The translations under genes were made by a program, and so were the position numbers. Positions 32,034 through 38,380 of a DNA stretch of 38,939 nucleotides are shown here, in pieces. Each line of letters starts with the position of its first letter. The stretch's first letter is position 1. Under the pieces are notes generated by a model. It was given only the letters and a program-made list of their open reading frames with translations, made no database searches and was not told the origin of the DNA. This stretch comes from a virus. Location of the stretch: the IMG/VR virus record IMGVR_UViG_3300006738_000001, positions 1-38,939 of that record. One strand, given 5' to 3'.

Positions 32034-32492
32034 TTAACCGTCACTGCCTAGCTCCACGATCCCCGAGGATTGCTCAGGACTGGCGTGATCAATGATCTTG
32101 GGGGGTTGCCCCTCTTCGATCGCTCTTGGTTGCCAGCCGATCACCACGGGGCCGATATGCTCGACCTCGGACTTCTGGATTGGTTGGAAAACTGCCAAGA
32201 GTTTTTCGGCGAGCCATCGAGTATGGTTTGCGATTTTGTCTGCAATGATGGCGGCGTCGCGATCCTTGGCGTTTCTGAGTGCATCTTCCGCGGCTTCGAG
32301 CTTGGGCCAGATCCCTGCGAGCCTTGCGTTGAAGATTTGGGTTTCGAGCTCTTCATCCCCTTGGCGCCATTCTCTCATCGTTCTGTCGCTAACGTGCTCG
32401 GCTTTGCAAGCGGCCTTGAGGGTTGCGCCGAGGCGCACACGATCGATGATTGCTTGAACGCGCTCGGGGGTTCTAAGGGACGGTCTTCCCAT
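32034..32492 (-). CDS. terS: Terminase small subunit
   Basis: The ATG at 32492 follows AAGGTGAGC and yields MGRPSLRTPERVQAIIDRVR, a typical start; upstream in-frame residues are probably untranslated. Residues 10-50 form a helix-turn-helix (GATLKAACKAEHVSDRTMRE), followed by the oligomerisation helices ending RWLAEKLLAVFQPIQ. It binds the packaging site and loads TerL. The TerL gene lies about 700 bases downstream, an unusually long separation for this pair. Confidence 0.85.
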   Translation of the reverse strand: MGRPSLRTPERVQAIIDRVRLGATLKAACKAEHVSDRTMREWRQGDEELETQIFNARLAGIWPKLEAAEDALRNAKDRDAAIIADKIANHTRWLAEKLLAVFQPIQKSEVEHIGPVVIGWQPRAIEEGQPPKIIDHASPEQSSGIVELGSDG

Positions 32493-32606
32493 GAGCTCAC
32501 CTTGAATGCGAGCGGCGCCGCGAGAGACGGACTGAGGGAACGTTTCGGCGGCGCCTTCTCGATCTTCCAAGTGGCGATTATGAAGTCACCAAGACCAAGA
32601 TATATT

Positions 32607-32636
32607 TTTTTACCACTCGAATGCCACTCAAGTCAA
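32607..32636 (-). promoter_or_regulatory. Candidate promoter for terS and the late genes
   Basis: On the minus strand TTGACT (32631-32636) and TAAAAA (32607-32612) are 18 bases apart, followed by an AT-rich tract. The -35 overlaps the last codons of the DUF6456 gene. The 135-base gap before terS (32493-32627) is otherwise empty. It is the best promoter candidate for the virion operon. Confidence 0.4.
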
Positions 32637-33119
32637 GCGATAGTGTTTCGCGAGCTCGGATAGTGCTAGGCGTAGTATGTCGATGCCTGATCTGCTCGCG
32701 ATATTTTTACCTTTTGCCCAATCGGCGGCTGAGTGCCCTGACCCGACAATATTGATGGCGCAATCGGTGAGCATGACGCCGAGTTGGCTTATGGCTTTTT
32801 GGACCCGATCGCGAGCCATTATCACTCGATCGGCACTATCGGCAATTGGGCCCAGCCTTAGACCGCTAAGGTTAGGCGAGGCGAAATATGGGGTCATTCG
32901 AGCGATATAAAAATCCTTCTGAAAACGCACTCCCGCGTCGTATTGCTTGCGGGTGATCTGGTTTCGGTTCAAGCATCGATCGAGGGGATCATGTTCACGA
33001 TTTCGAAGCCTGAGGACGCCGGGGATCATGGTTTCCTCGACGGTATATTCGCCGTGTTTCAGTTTTTCCTCAGGCCCGAGATCGCTTTGGGATTTCTTTT
33101 TTTTAGAACGAGAGATCAT
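32628..33119 (-). CDS. DUF6456-family protein
   Basis: The 163-residue protein has the DUF6456 pattern: DPLDRCLNRNQITRKQYDAG, VRFQKDFYIA, then GVMLTDCAINIVGSGHSAAD and the end SGIDILRLALSELAKHYRLT. The family is nearly restricted to alphaproteobacteria and their phages and is thought to be regulatory, with C-terminal helices. Here it lies just ahead of terS, where an antiterminator or late-gene activator would be expected. That role is inference. Confidence 0.78.
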   Translation of the reverse strand: MISRSKKKKSQSDLGPEEKLKHGEYTVEETMIPGVLRLRNREHDPLDRCLNRNQITRKQYDAGVRFQKDFYIARMTPYFASPNLSGLRLGPIADSADRVIMARDRVQKAISQLGVMLTDCAINIVGSGHSAADWAKGKNIASRSGIDILRLALSELAKHYRLT

Positions 33120-33375
33120 CGTCCATCCCTTGATCGGGTGCGGGCTGTTGGGCTGGCGCCGCGAATGGTTTCGGAGTGAAACATGATATCAGGACGGTAT
33201 CGCGGTTTTCGGGATTTGGGACGCCCGCGGCGTTGAAGGCTCGGTTCATGATTACAAATTTTCCGCCGTCTTTGTCTTCCATGATTTTGCCTACGTTGAG
33301 GTATCGGCCCTTGGTTTGACCATCCTTGATGTAGGATCCAGTTTTCACGGCGAGATCGTAGATAACCTTGGTCAT
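33103..33375 (-). CDS. Single-strand-binding-type protein with acidic tip, 90 aa
   Basis: The ATG at 33375 overlaps the upstream TGA and gives MTKVIYDLAVKTGSYIKDGQ. The body is a small beta-rich domain (RYLNVGKIMEDKDGGKFVIM) with basic and aromatic residues; after a Pro/Gln linker it ends QGMDDDLSF, close to the SSB acidic tip. It follows replication genes, so a phage SSB or SSB mimic is likely. Full OB-fold assignment is not certain from sequence alone. Confidence 0.65.
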   Translation of the reverse strand: MTKVIYDLAVKTGSYIKDGQTKGRYLNVGKIMEDKDGGKFVIMNRAFNAAGVPNPENRDTVLISCFTPKPFAAPAQQPAPDQGMDDDLSF

Positions 33376-33965
33376 TCGGCTTTCTCCTGAGGTTGGTGAT
33401 TGGTGATTGCGTTGAGGATGAGGTTGCGTTCGTTGTGGATTTTTATGTCTTCGAGAATTTCGTTGAGGGTTGGGAACCATTTGGATTTTTCGGGCCAGCG
33501 TTTGAGAACGGTGAAGACGACTTCGCCGGGGAAGTCGGCGAGGCGATCGGCGAGTGAGGCGAAGGTCAAGCCGAGCTCCTTATCGGTCATCGATCGGGTT
33601 CGAGTAAGCAATTTAAGCTCGGCGAGCCATTCGAGGGTTTCGCGTCGACCGGCCGGTTGGCAGACTGAGTGAAGGTATGCGATCGCGTTTGCCTGATCGA
33701 TTGGGGGGATCTCCATGTTGGGATCGAAGCGGATGCGCCTGAGGCTGTAATTCTGATCAAGATCCATGATCATAGCCCGCATGACTGAGGATGGCAAAGA
33801 TGCCCTGATTTCCTTCGCCCTCTTTGCCAGCGTTTCGGGTTTTAATCGCGGTGTGGGAGTACGGCGATCGGATCCAGTTGTAGAAAGCTCGGTCCCAATC
33901 TGAGTATTTTCTGGCGTTAGCGATTGCGCTGTCTTGGAATTGTTCCGCGAGCCATTGGACGTCAT
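33372..33965 (-). CDS. Putative replication accessory protein, start uncertain
   Basis: The helical C-terminal half (MTDKELGLTFASLADRLADF, EVVFTVLKRWPEKSKWFPTL) resembles phage helicase-loader or helicase-inhibitor type proteins, where the WFPT-x-x-E block is typical. The first 70 codons overlap the end of the DUF1376 gene by about 209 bases. A start at 33965 or further in (for example 33782) is possible. No P-loop is present. Confidence 0.6.
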   Translation of the reverse strand: MTSNGSRNNSKTAQSLTPENTQIGTELSTTGSDRRTPTPRLKPETLAKRAKEIRASLPSSVMRAMIMDLDQNYSLRRIRFDPNMEIPPIDQANAIAYLHSVCQPAGRRETLEWLAELKLLTRTRSMTDKELGLTFASLADRLADFPGEVVFTVLKRWPEKSKWFPTLNEILEDIKIHNERNLILNAITNHQPQEKAE

Positions 33966-34494
33966 TGGAATTAAATCCTTCTGCTATTCCGATTTGATGG
34001 GCCCGATCTGGCGGCGTCCAGTTTTCGGGGATGGGTGATTTTCCGTTCGATTTTCTTCTCGGGTTTTCGACCTTGGGGGGGGCCTTAGGGGGGGTATCTT
34101 TCTTCTTCTTACTACTCTTATAACATAGAGGCATAGCGATCGCATCGCGCTTTTTGTTTATTTTCTTATGTTTAGCCCATCTGCTATTCGCCGCTTGTTG
34201 TCCAGCTATGCTGGTAGCTAAGCTCTTACTAAGCGATAGCTGTGCGTTAAGCGGTGTAATTATGCCGTTGATCACCTCGATTTTACCGGCCTCGATGAGC
34301 TCATTTTTCAGCCTCTTGTAGAGCCTCATATCGACGGCCAATTCGCGCCGCCTGAGCTTGTCGATATCTTCGAGAAGACCATCCTTCGAGATATAGAGAT
34401 CAAGGAAATCGTTATAAGCGCCGCGTTGCTCCATCGTGAGCGTTCGCGTCCCGGCGAAGAAGCTATCGGGGTGCCTGAGGTAAGATCTAGCCAA
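33757..34494 (-). CDS. DUF1376-family replication protein
   Basis: A TTG at 34494 is chosen as start because GGGGGAG lies 6 bases upstream; it gives LARSYLRHPDSFFAGTRTLT, where the DUF1376 domain (about residues 5-85) begins. The family is linked to phage and prophage DNA replication initiation. A basic Lys/Pro linker (SKKKKDTPPKAPPKVENPRR) leads to a C-terminal domain with WDRAFYNWIRSPYSH, typical of such proteins. Confidence 0.78.
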   Translation of the reverse strand: MARSYLRHPDSFFAGTRTLTMEQRGAYNDFLDLYISKDGLLEDIDKLRRRELAVDMRLYKRLKNELIEAGKIEVINGIITPLNAQLSLSKSLATSIAGQQAANSRWAKHKKINKKRDAIAMPLCYKSSKKKKDTPPKAPPKVENPRRKSNGKSPIPENWTPPDRAHQIGIAEGFNSNDVQWLAEQFQDSAIANARKYSDWDRAFYNWIRSPYSHTAIKTRNAGKEGEGNQGIFAILSHAGYDHGS

Positions 34495-35050
34495 GATTAT
34501 CTCCCCCCCAATGACGCAAAATGCTGATATTAACGAGCTCGTTAAAGAGCATATACCAAGTCCCGTCCACGATACCCCGTTCACCTGCGGCCGTGCGGCG
34601 CCGAGCGCGGAAATCATCTTTGTGGGTAAAACCGTGGATCATTATTTTATCAAAATCTCGGCCCCGCCCATTTTGGGCCCCGATAAAAACCTCGGCCGCG
34701 TGATCTTCATAAAGGTGCTTCTTGCTCACCGGCCATATCAAGCGTTGAGCGAAAGGGTGATCGGTCCCCTTGACGTCGACATCGTATCCGCCGAATTGGA
34801 AGTCGGCGCCGCGATCGGGGCTATCGGACCAATCGAGCACGGCAACGGGATCGAGCCCGAGCGCGATCGCCGCGGCGCATTCGCACCGCCGAGCCATTGC
34901 TTGAACCTCGACGTTGCCGTCGATCGGGGGCTTCTCCTTCACTACCACTGCCTGAGATCGAGGCTTGTTACCGGCCGCGTAAGACGCGACAACGCGGCCC
35001 CCGAATTCCCGGCTTCGATCCAAGAGCTCGGGCGATAGGTGGATAATCAT
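34487..35050 (-). CDS. Putative PD-(D/E)XK nuclease-like protein, 187 aa
   Basis: The core DSPDRGADFQFGGYDVDVKG contains an acidic residue followed by a D-x-K strand, the spacing of PD-(D/E)XK nucleases, then LIWPVSKKHLYEDHAAEVFI. Related phage proteins are annotated as hypothetical or as resolvase-like. It could process replication or recombination intermediates. It overlaps the DUF1376 gene by 8 bases. Activity is not established. Confidence 0.62.
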   Translation of the reverse strand: MIIHLSPELLDRSREFGGRVVASYAAGNKPRSQAVVVKEKPPIDGNVEVQAMARRCECAAAIALGLDPVAVLDWSDSPDRGADFQFGGYDVDVKGTDHPFAQRLIWPVSKKHLYEDHAAEVFIGAQNGRGRDFDKIMIHGFTHKDDFRARRRTAAGERGIVDGTWYMLFNELVNISILRHWGGDNLG

Positions 35051-35065
35051 GTGGAAAAACCCCCG

Positions 35066-35221
35066 TCATTCTGCGTGAAACTTTCTGTAATATTCCCCGT
35101 AACCGGCCTTGGAAGTCTCGCTTACGGGCATCTCGTTTTCCTCGCACCATTCCTCGAAGGTGAGCGGCGCTCGGATCTCATTGTCGAGCAAAAGATACTT
35201 ATCGCATTCACTGTCGATCAT
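35066..35221 (-). CDS. Hypothetical acidic protein, 51 aa
   Basis: GGGGCAGGGG lies upstream and the ATG overlaps the preceding TGA. The product (MIDSECDKYLLLDNEIRAPL...) is acidic and contains TFEEWCEENEMPVS. The tight coupling on the upstream side supports a real gene. Function unknown. Confidence 0.6.
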   Translation of the reverse strand: MIDSECDKYLLLDNEIRAPLTFEEWCEENEMPVSETSKAGYGEYYRKFHAE

Positions 35222-35433
35222 CCCCTGCCCCTTATGCGGTGGCCGTCTACAATCGGACCCAAACCTTCCTGGGCAACCGCCTCAGAAAGAGCTCGGGCGC
35301 AACGCGGCGAGCAAACGTTGGTCCCACTCGGAAGCGGCTTGATCCCCTCGGCGATCATGTGAGCCGCATCGCAACAATACCGTTGAGCCGCATCGCAACA
35401 ATACCGTGCCCCGTTTCCCTTCATGATAATCAT
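35218..35433 (-). CDS. Cys-rich small protein with internal 8-residue repeat, 71 aa
   Basis: The N-terminal part has RYCCDAAQ and RYCCDAAH in tandem, produced by an exact 24-bp DNA duplication; later comes VCSPRCARAL. CC plus CxxxC suggests a small zinc-binding module in which one CC unit has been duplicated. The ATG overlaps the upstream TGA. It lies between DUF1064 and an anonymous gene; function unknown. Confidence 0.62.
   Translation of the reverse strand: MIIMKGNGARYCCDAAQRYCCDAAHMIAEGIKPLPSGTNVCSPRCARALSEAVAQEGLGPIVDGHRIRGRG
35360..35407. repeat. Exact tandem duplication, 2 x 24 bp
   Basis: The unit at 35360-35383 is repeated without mismatch at 35384-35407. It is in frame and adds eight residues (one CC motif) to the encoded Cys-rich protein. 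Perfect identity implies a recent slippage or unequal recombination event. Confidence 0.9.
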
Positions 35434-35777
35434 GTTTCATCGATGATCAATCCGGGATAGAACGCCTCGGTCATCTTCTTCTTGAGCCGGTAGACGGCCG
35501 TTTTCACCCCCTTGACGTCTTCGACCACGATCATTCCCTTTTGGCCGCGGGGCCCGATCCGGGAAGGATCAACGTATCGGAAGTCGGCAATGTATTTACA
35601 GATCTTGACCCCGTTGATCGTGATCACAAATTCGGGTTGAAGGCTCAGCCGGGAGATCTCCCCGGCCCGTTCGAGAAGCTTGAGCTCGCCATATCGAGCG
35701 GCTTCCCGCTTCGAGGCGAACGTGATCCCGTCGACCGTCGTCCGCACGGCGCTGAATTTATTGGGCCTCACGCCCAT
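35430..35777 (-). CDS. DUF1064-family phage protein
   Basis: The 115-residue protein carries the family blocks: DGITFASKREAARYGELKLL, then ISRLSLQPEF, YIADFRYVD, and VVEDVKGVKTAVYRLKKK. The acidic D-F...VEDVKG arrangement is PD-(D/E)XK-like, so a nuclease in replication or recombination is suspected. It overlaps the regulator gene by 10 bases and so belongs to the first leftward transcript. Confidence 0.85.
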   Translation of the reverse strand: MGVRPNKFSAVRTTVDGITFASKREAARYGELKLLERAGEISRLSLQPEFVITINGVKICKYIADFRYVDPSRIGPRGQKGMIVVEDVKGVKTAVYRLKKKMTEAFYPGLIIDET

Positions 35778-35938
35778 GTTGCCGCCACTTCGCTCGCCGC
35801 TTGGCGCTCGGCCAAAGCTTGATCCACGGCGGCCTCGACAATCGAGACGATAGAAACGTCATCGACCGCGGCCTGAATGCGTAAACGATCGACAAGATCA
35901 GCCTCCATCTTGAAGAAAATGGGGGTTTTCCGCGCCAT
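35768..35938 (-). CDS. Ribbon-helix-helix regulator, 56 aa
   Basis: The ATG at 35938 has GGAG seven bases upstream; the longer frame running back across the control region is not credible. The layout fits RHH (CopG/Arc) repressors: a short strand (KTPIFFKM), helix LVDRLRIQAAVDDVS, turn, and helix IVSIVEAAVDQALAERQ. It is the first leftward gene, directly beside the divergent promoters with a GTATATAC element, so autoregulation and control of the rightward arm are likely. Confidence 0.75.
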   Translation of the reverse strand: MARKTPIFFKMEADLVDRLRIQAAVDDVSIVSIVEAAVDQALAERQAASEVAATWA

Positions 35939-35980
35939 TTGGGGCTCCAAAACTTTTTTCAAAAAAATGCAAATTAGGGG

Positions 35981-36009
35981 TTGACAATAGTATATACCAC
36001 CCCTATATT
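35981..36009 (+). promoter_or_regulatory. Rightward sigma70-type promoter
   Basis: TTGACA (35981-35986) and TATATT (36004-36009) are separated by exactly 17 bases, near consensus. It drives the rightward arm starting at 36036. The spacer contains AGTATATACC at 35989-35998. Confidence 0.8.
35989..35998. promoter_or_regulatory. Putative operator between divergent promoters
   Basis: AGTATATACC lies in the spacer of the rightward promoter and overlaps the -10 of the leftward one. The fully palindromic form GGTATATACC occurs in the second rightward promoter at 37852-37861. A dimeric RHH protein, encoded next door, is the likely ligand. Confidence 0.6.
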
Positions 36010-36018
36010 CAAGGTGAA
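35989..36018 (-). promoter_or_regulatory. Leftward promoter, divergent
   Basis: On the minus strand TTCACC (36013-36018) and TATACT (35989-35994) are 18 bases apart. The -10 lies on the operator-like palindrome. It would start the leftward arm at the RHH gene. Its -35 is weaker than the rightward one. Confidence 0.5.
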
Positions 36019-36035
36019 CGGATAGGGGACGATAA

Positions 36036-36194
36036 ATGAAACATGGTGGAACAAGCGAGATTGTTGGGGGTTGGGCGGTCGCCGCCGAGCTCTCTTCGAT
36101 CGGGAAAATCGAGTTTTGGGAAATCACTCTCAAGCTCGGGCTTCCCACGTTTGCATTTTTCCTCTTCGCACTAGCAATGAAAGGTGGTTTTTGA
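36036..36194 (+). CDS. Small protein with C-terminal membrane helix, 52 aa
   Basis: First gene of the rightward arm, 26 bases after the -10, with GGGGA upstream of ATG. The product starts MKHGGTSEIVGGWAVAAELS and carries a hydrophobic helix LKLGLPTFAFFLFALAM before KGGF. A membrane-acting early peptide is plausible. Its TGA shares its last base with the next ATG. Confidence 0.6.
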   Translation: MKHGGTSEIVGGWAVAAELSSIGKIEFWEITLKLGLPTFAFFLFALAMKGGF

Positions 36195-36202
36195 TGGCTG
36201 AG
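36183..36202 (+). repeat. 20-bp direct repeat spanning a gene junction, copy 1
   Basis: GGTGGTTTTTGATGGCTGAG spans the end of one gene and the start of the next (codons for GGF, stop, then MAE). It recurs exactly at 36377-36396, so two successive junctions are identical. Confidence 0.85.
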
Positions 36203-36388
36203 CCAAGGTACGGGGTTTGGGAAAAAAACGATGATGATGGGGAAAGTTATTTGATTGATAACTTCATCGTTGAATGTGGGGAAACTGAGAAGGTTCTTTT
36301 CGAGGGGACTAACGCGGAATGCCGAAACTTCATTGAAACAATGAAAAACGAAATCCTCGAAGACATAAAAATCCACGGTGGTTTTTGA
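36194..36388 (+). CDS. Hypothetical acidic protein, 64 aa
   Basis: It begins MAEPRYGVWEKNDDDGESYL and ends EDIKIHGGF; start and end both lie in the 20-bp direct repeats. The protein is acidic with strand-rich first half and helical second half (NAECRNFIETMKNEILEDIK). Translation appears coupled to the gene before. Function unknown. Confidence 0.62.
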   Translation: MAEPRYGVWEKNDDDGESYLIDNFIVECGETEKVLFEGTNAECRNFIETMKNEILEDIKIHGGF

Positions 36389-36396
36389 TGGCTGAG
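36377..36396 (+). repeat. 20-bp direct repeat spanning a gene junction, copy 2
   Basis: Exact copy of 36183-36202, 194 bases downstream. The gene between the two copies could have been inserted or could be lost by recombination between them without disturbing reading frames. Confidence 0.85.
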
Positions 36397-36651
36397 AAAT
36401 TCACTTACCGACGCATTAAATCGGGGCGGATTAAGTTGAGCCCCGGGGTTGCCGGGATCCGGGTTCGGGATCCGAGCGGCAAGGTTGTCGACTATTTCAC
36501 CCACTTGAAAAACGCCCGCAAGGTCTACCCCGGGATAAAAGAGTACAAGCGGGGGACCGGCGCCGTGCCGGTTGTTCCCCCGGCGCCGCCCGCGGCGGTC
36601 GATAATGAGGATCTCCTGGCGATCCCCGACTTTTTGAAAAGGGCCGCATGA
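36388..36651 (+). CDS. Hypothetical basic protein, 87 aa
   Basis: It starts MAEKFTYRRIKSGRIKLSPG at a TGATG junction. The first 50 residues are basic and strand-rich, followed by a Pro/Val linker (GAVPVVPPAPPAAVDNEDLL) and a short helix DFLKRAA. Nucleic-acid binding is possible. It overlaps the next gene by ATGA. Confidence 0.65.
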   Translation: MAEKFTYRRIKSGRIKLSPGVAGIRVRDPSGKVVDYFTHLKNARKVYPGIKEYKRGTGAVPVVPPAPPAAVDNEDLLAIPDFLKRAA

Positions 36652-36917
36652 TGGCTTACGCATGGATCATCGAAGAAGACCTCATCGATAACGGTGAAGC
36701 CGTTGGAGTTTGGGGCCCCCGCGGCGCGGTGAAGCCGAGCCCCGGCGAAGGCGCCAAATTCCGCTTGCTCGATGGGGACGGGGAAGTCTACGCGAAGGGC
36801 CGTTTCGTTGGGGACGCCGGGAGCGAAGACGCTTTCGGGCCCCTGGACGATTACGGGATGCCTAATTGGGGATGCACCTCGATCGAGTATTGGAAGAACG
36901 GATGGAAGGCGCTTTGA
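36648..36917 (+). CDS. Hypothetical protein, 89 aa
   Basis: It begins at ATGA; an ATG one codon later is equally possible. The protein is small and rich in Trp and Gly, with WIIEEDLIDNGEAVGVWGPR near its start and DYGMPNWGCTSIEYWKNGWK at its end. It looks like a compact beta fold known from other phages as hypothetical. Confidence 0.68.
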   Translation: MMAYAWIIEEDLIDNGEAVGVWGPRGAVKPSPGEGAKFRLLDGDGEVYAKGRFVGDAGSEDAFGPLDDYGMPNWGCTSIEYWKNGWKAL

Positions 36918-37222
36918 TGAAATACCTCGCAATCGCTCGTGATGGTGACATCCCCGGGATGGGCGGAACTGATGTGAGTTTCCCCATCACCACACCGGCC
37001 GAGCTTGCCATGTGGCGGGACTTCAACCGCGCCAACAAGGATTGGCTCGAAATCTCCTGGATTGTTGTTCTGGCTGGTCGTAGAGCGCCCCGGCGGCTCT
37101 ACGATAAGCTCTTGGGCGTATATATCAAAGCAAACGCGGCGCTCAGGGAATACTACGGGGAAGAAGTTTTTTCCAAGTACCACTCGCGGACAATTTGGGT
37201 GGTTGTGAAAGACAAGGGATAG
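36917..37222 (+). CDS. Hypothetical protein, 101 aa
   Basis: ATG shares its A with the previous TGA. It starts MKYLAIARDGDIPGMGGTDV and contains a helical middle (PRRLYDKLLGVYIKANAALR) and a basic end (SRTIWVVVKDKG). No family is recognised. Its position in the early operon suggests host or replication modulation. Confidence 0.68.
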   Translation: MKYLAIARDGDIPGMGGTDVSFPITTPAELAMWRDFNRANKDWLEISWIVVLAGRRAPRRLYDKLLGVYIKANAALREYYGEEVFSKYHSRTIWVVVKDKG

Positions 37223-37227
37223 ATTTG

Positions 37228-37848
37228 ATGAAATACCGCTTCTCATACGGCGCCTCACCCTCGGGGAAGGTCGCCCTTCTCCGGGGCAAGACCCACGCCA
37301 ACGATCGATGCGATCGATGCGGCGGCGCGGGGGGCGCGGATGATCCTCGCTGGCTCCGGTACGATCCCGGTGGGGTTCCGGGGAACTGCTTCAAGTGCCT
37401 CGGCAAGGGCAAGGTAGCGCGGCGCGTCTATAACGAAAAGGAATACGCCGCTCTCGAACGGGCCCGGGCCAAGCGGGCCGAGAAGCTCGAAGCCGCCCGA
37501 GTTGCCCGCCTCGATGCCGAGCGCGATCGGAATGACGGGCTCACCAACGCCGAGCTATGGGCGAAGAAAGAGGCTGACGCGGCCAAGGCCGATAAGAAGA
37601 AGCGGGCCCCCCTGATCAAGCTCCTAACGCCGCTCGGGGACGATCTATGGGATGGGCGGCATGGGTTCTGCGATAGCATGGCCGGGGATTTGCGAAAGGG
37701 GCATCTGCCCCGCGGCCGAGGCGCCGAACTCGTTTGCGATATCATCGCCAAGCATCATGGGCGCCGAGGATCGAAGGCATACGAAACCGAATTCGATCGG
37801 ATCGAGGCCGTTTTAGAAAAAGCAAAAAAAATTGATGGGGGGGGTTGA
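37228..37848 (+). CDS. DnaJ-like zinc-finger protein without J domain, 206 aa
   Basis: The start at 37228 follows the previous stop by 5 bases and gives MKYRFSYGASPSGKVALLRG. Residues 27-65 contain CDRCGGAGG and CFKCLGKGK, two CxxCxGxG-type zinc motifs as in DnaJ. Then comes a highly charged coiled coil (LERARAKRAEKLEAARVARL) and a C-terminal helical part. No J domain or HPD motif is present. It could bind unfolded protein or nucleic acid; its end overlaps a promoter. Confidence 0.7.
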   Translation: MKYRFSYGASPSGKVALLRGKTHANDRCDRCGGAGGADDPRWLRYDPGGVPGNCFKCLGKGKVARRVYNEKEYAALERARAKRAEKLEAARVARLDAERDRNDGLTNAELWAKKEADAAKADKKKRAPLIKLLTPLGDDLWDGRHGFCDSMAGDLRKGHLPRGRGAELVCDIIAKHHGRRGSKAYETEFDRIEAVLEKAKKIDGGG

Positions 37849-37873
37849 CGGGGTATATACCTTTCTGTATATT
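37845..37873 (+). promoter_or_regulatory. Second rightward promoter with embedded palindrome
   Basis: TTGACG (37845-37850) and TATATT (37868-37873) are 17 bases apart. The spacer holds the perfect palindrome GGTATATACC (37852-37861). Past the -10, GGTGAACG occurs at the same distance as in the promoter at 35981, so the two promoters look like duplicated, co-regulated units. Confidence 0.75.
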
Positions 37874-37910
37874 GATGGTGAACGTAGATGAAACGTTGGA
37901 TGGAAGAAGG

Positions 37911-38069
37911 ATGAAAATGAAGTTGACCAAGAAAGAGACAGCGGAGAAGCGGCGGATCGACCGGCGCGTAATGACCGGCAAGGCAACGCGCACCGAGATC
38001 CATCGCGGTTTGGAATTGCTGACCAAGATCAATTCCCGCGGGCGATCACTGAAAGGAGAGACAGCATGA
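37911..38069 (+). CDS. Hypothetical basic protein, 52 aa
   Basis: First gene after the second rightward promoter; GAAGAAGG precedes ATG at 37911. An upstream in-frame ATG at 37875 lies at the expected transcription start and is unlikely. The product (MKMKLTKKETAEKRRIDRRV...) is strongly basic and helical, ending RGRSLKGETA. It overlaps the next gene by ATGA. Confidence 0.62.
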   Translation: MKMKLTKKETAEKRRIDRRVMTGKATRTEIHRGLELLTKINSRGRSLKGETA

Positions 38070-38380
38070 GCTTGGACTGGAAAGTTGACAAAATCGAGAA
38101 CTTCGAAGAGCTCGTTTGGCTCCCCAACGACGACGGGGAAACCTTCCACTTGAACCCGACAACCAATACCCTGATTTGGGCAACGATGGGCGTTGGGATA
38201 AATAAGATCACTGAGAAGAATTGGCCGGTTTTCCTGGGGCGGGCCGCGGCGCTCGAAGCGTTTGGAGCCGCCCCGATTTCCGCGGAAGACGTCGAGGCCC
38301 ATATCGGATTGAGCACCAACGCCTCGAACATGACGGCCGCGGCCTTCGAAAAGATGATACTGAAAATGGTGGCGGCATGA
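38066..38380 (+). CDS. Hypothetical protein, 104 aa
   Basis: AAAGGAGAG precedes the ATG. It starts MSLDWKVDKIENFEELVWLP and is acidic and alpha/beta, with NPTTNTLIWATMGVGINKIT in the middle and helices at the end. Similar proteins occur in phage early regions as conserved hypotheticals. It overlaps the next gene by ATGA. Confidence 0.7.
   Translation: MSLDWKVDKIENFEELVWLPNDDGETFHLNPTTNTLIWATMGVGINKITEKNWPVFLGRAAALEAFGAAPISAEDVEAHIGLSTNASNMTAAAFEKMILKMVAA

Noticed and set aside
35939-36376. N-terminal extension of the RHH gene across the control region
   Set aside because: The extension runs antisense through promoters and two early genes; the ATG at 35938 with GGAG gives a normal RHH protein.
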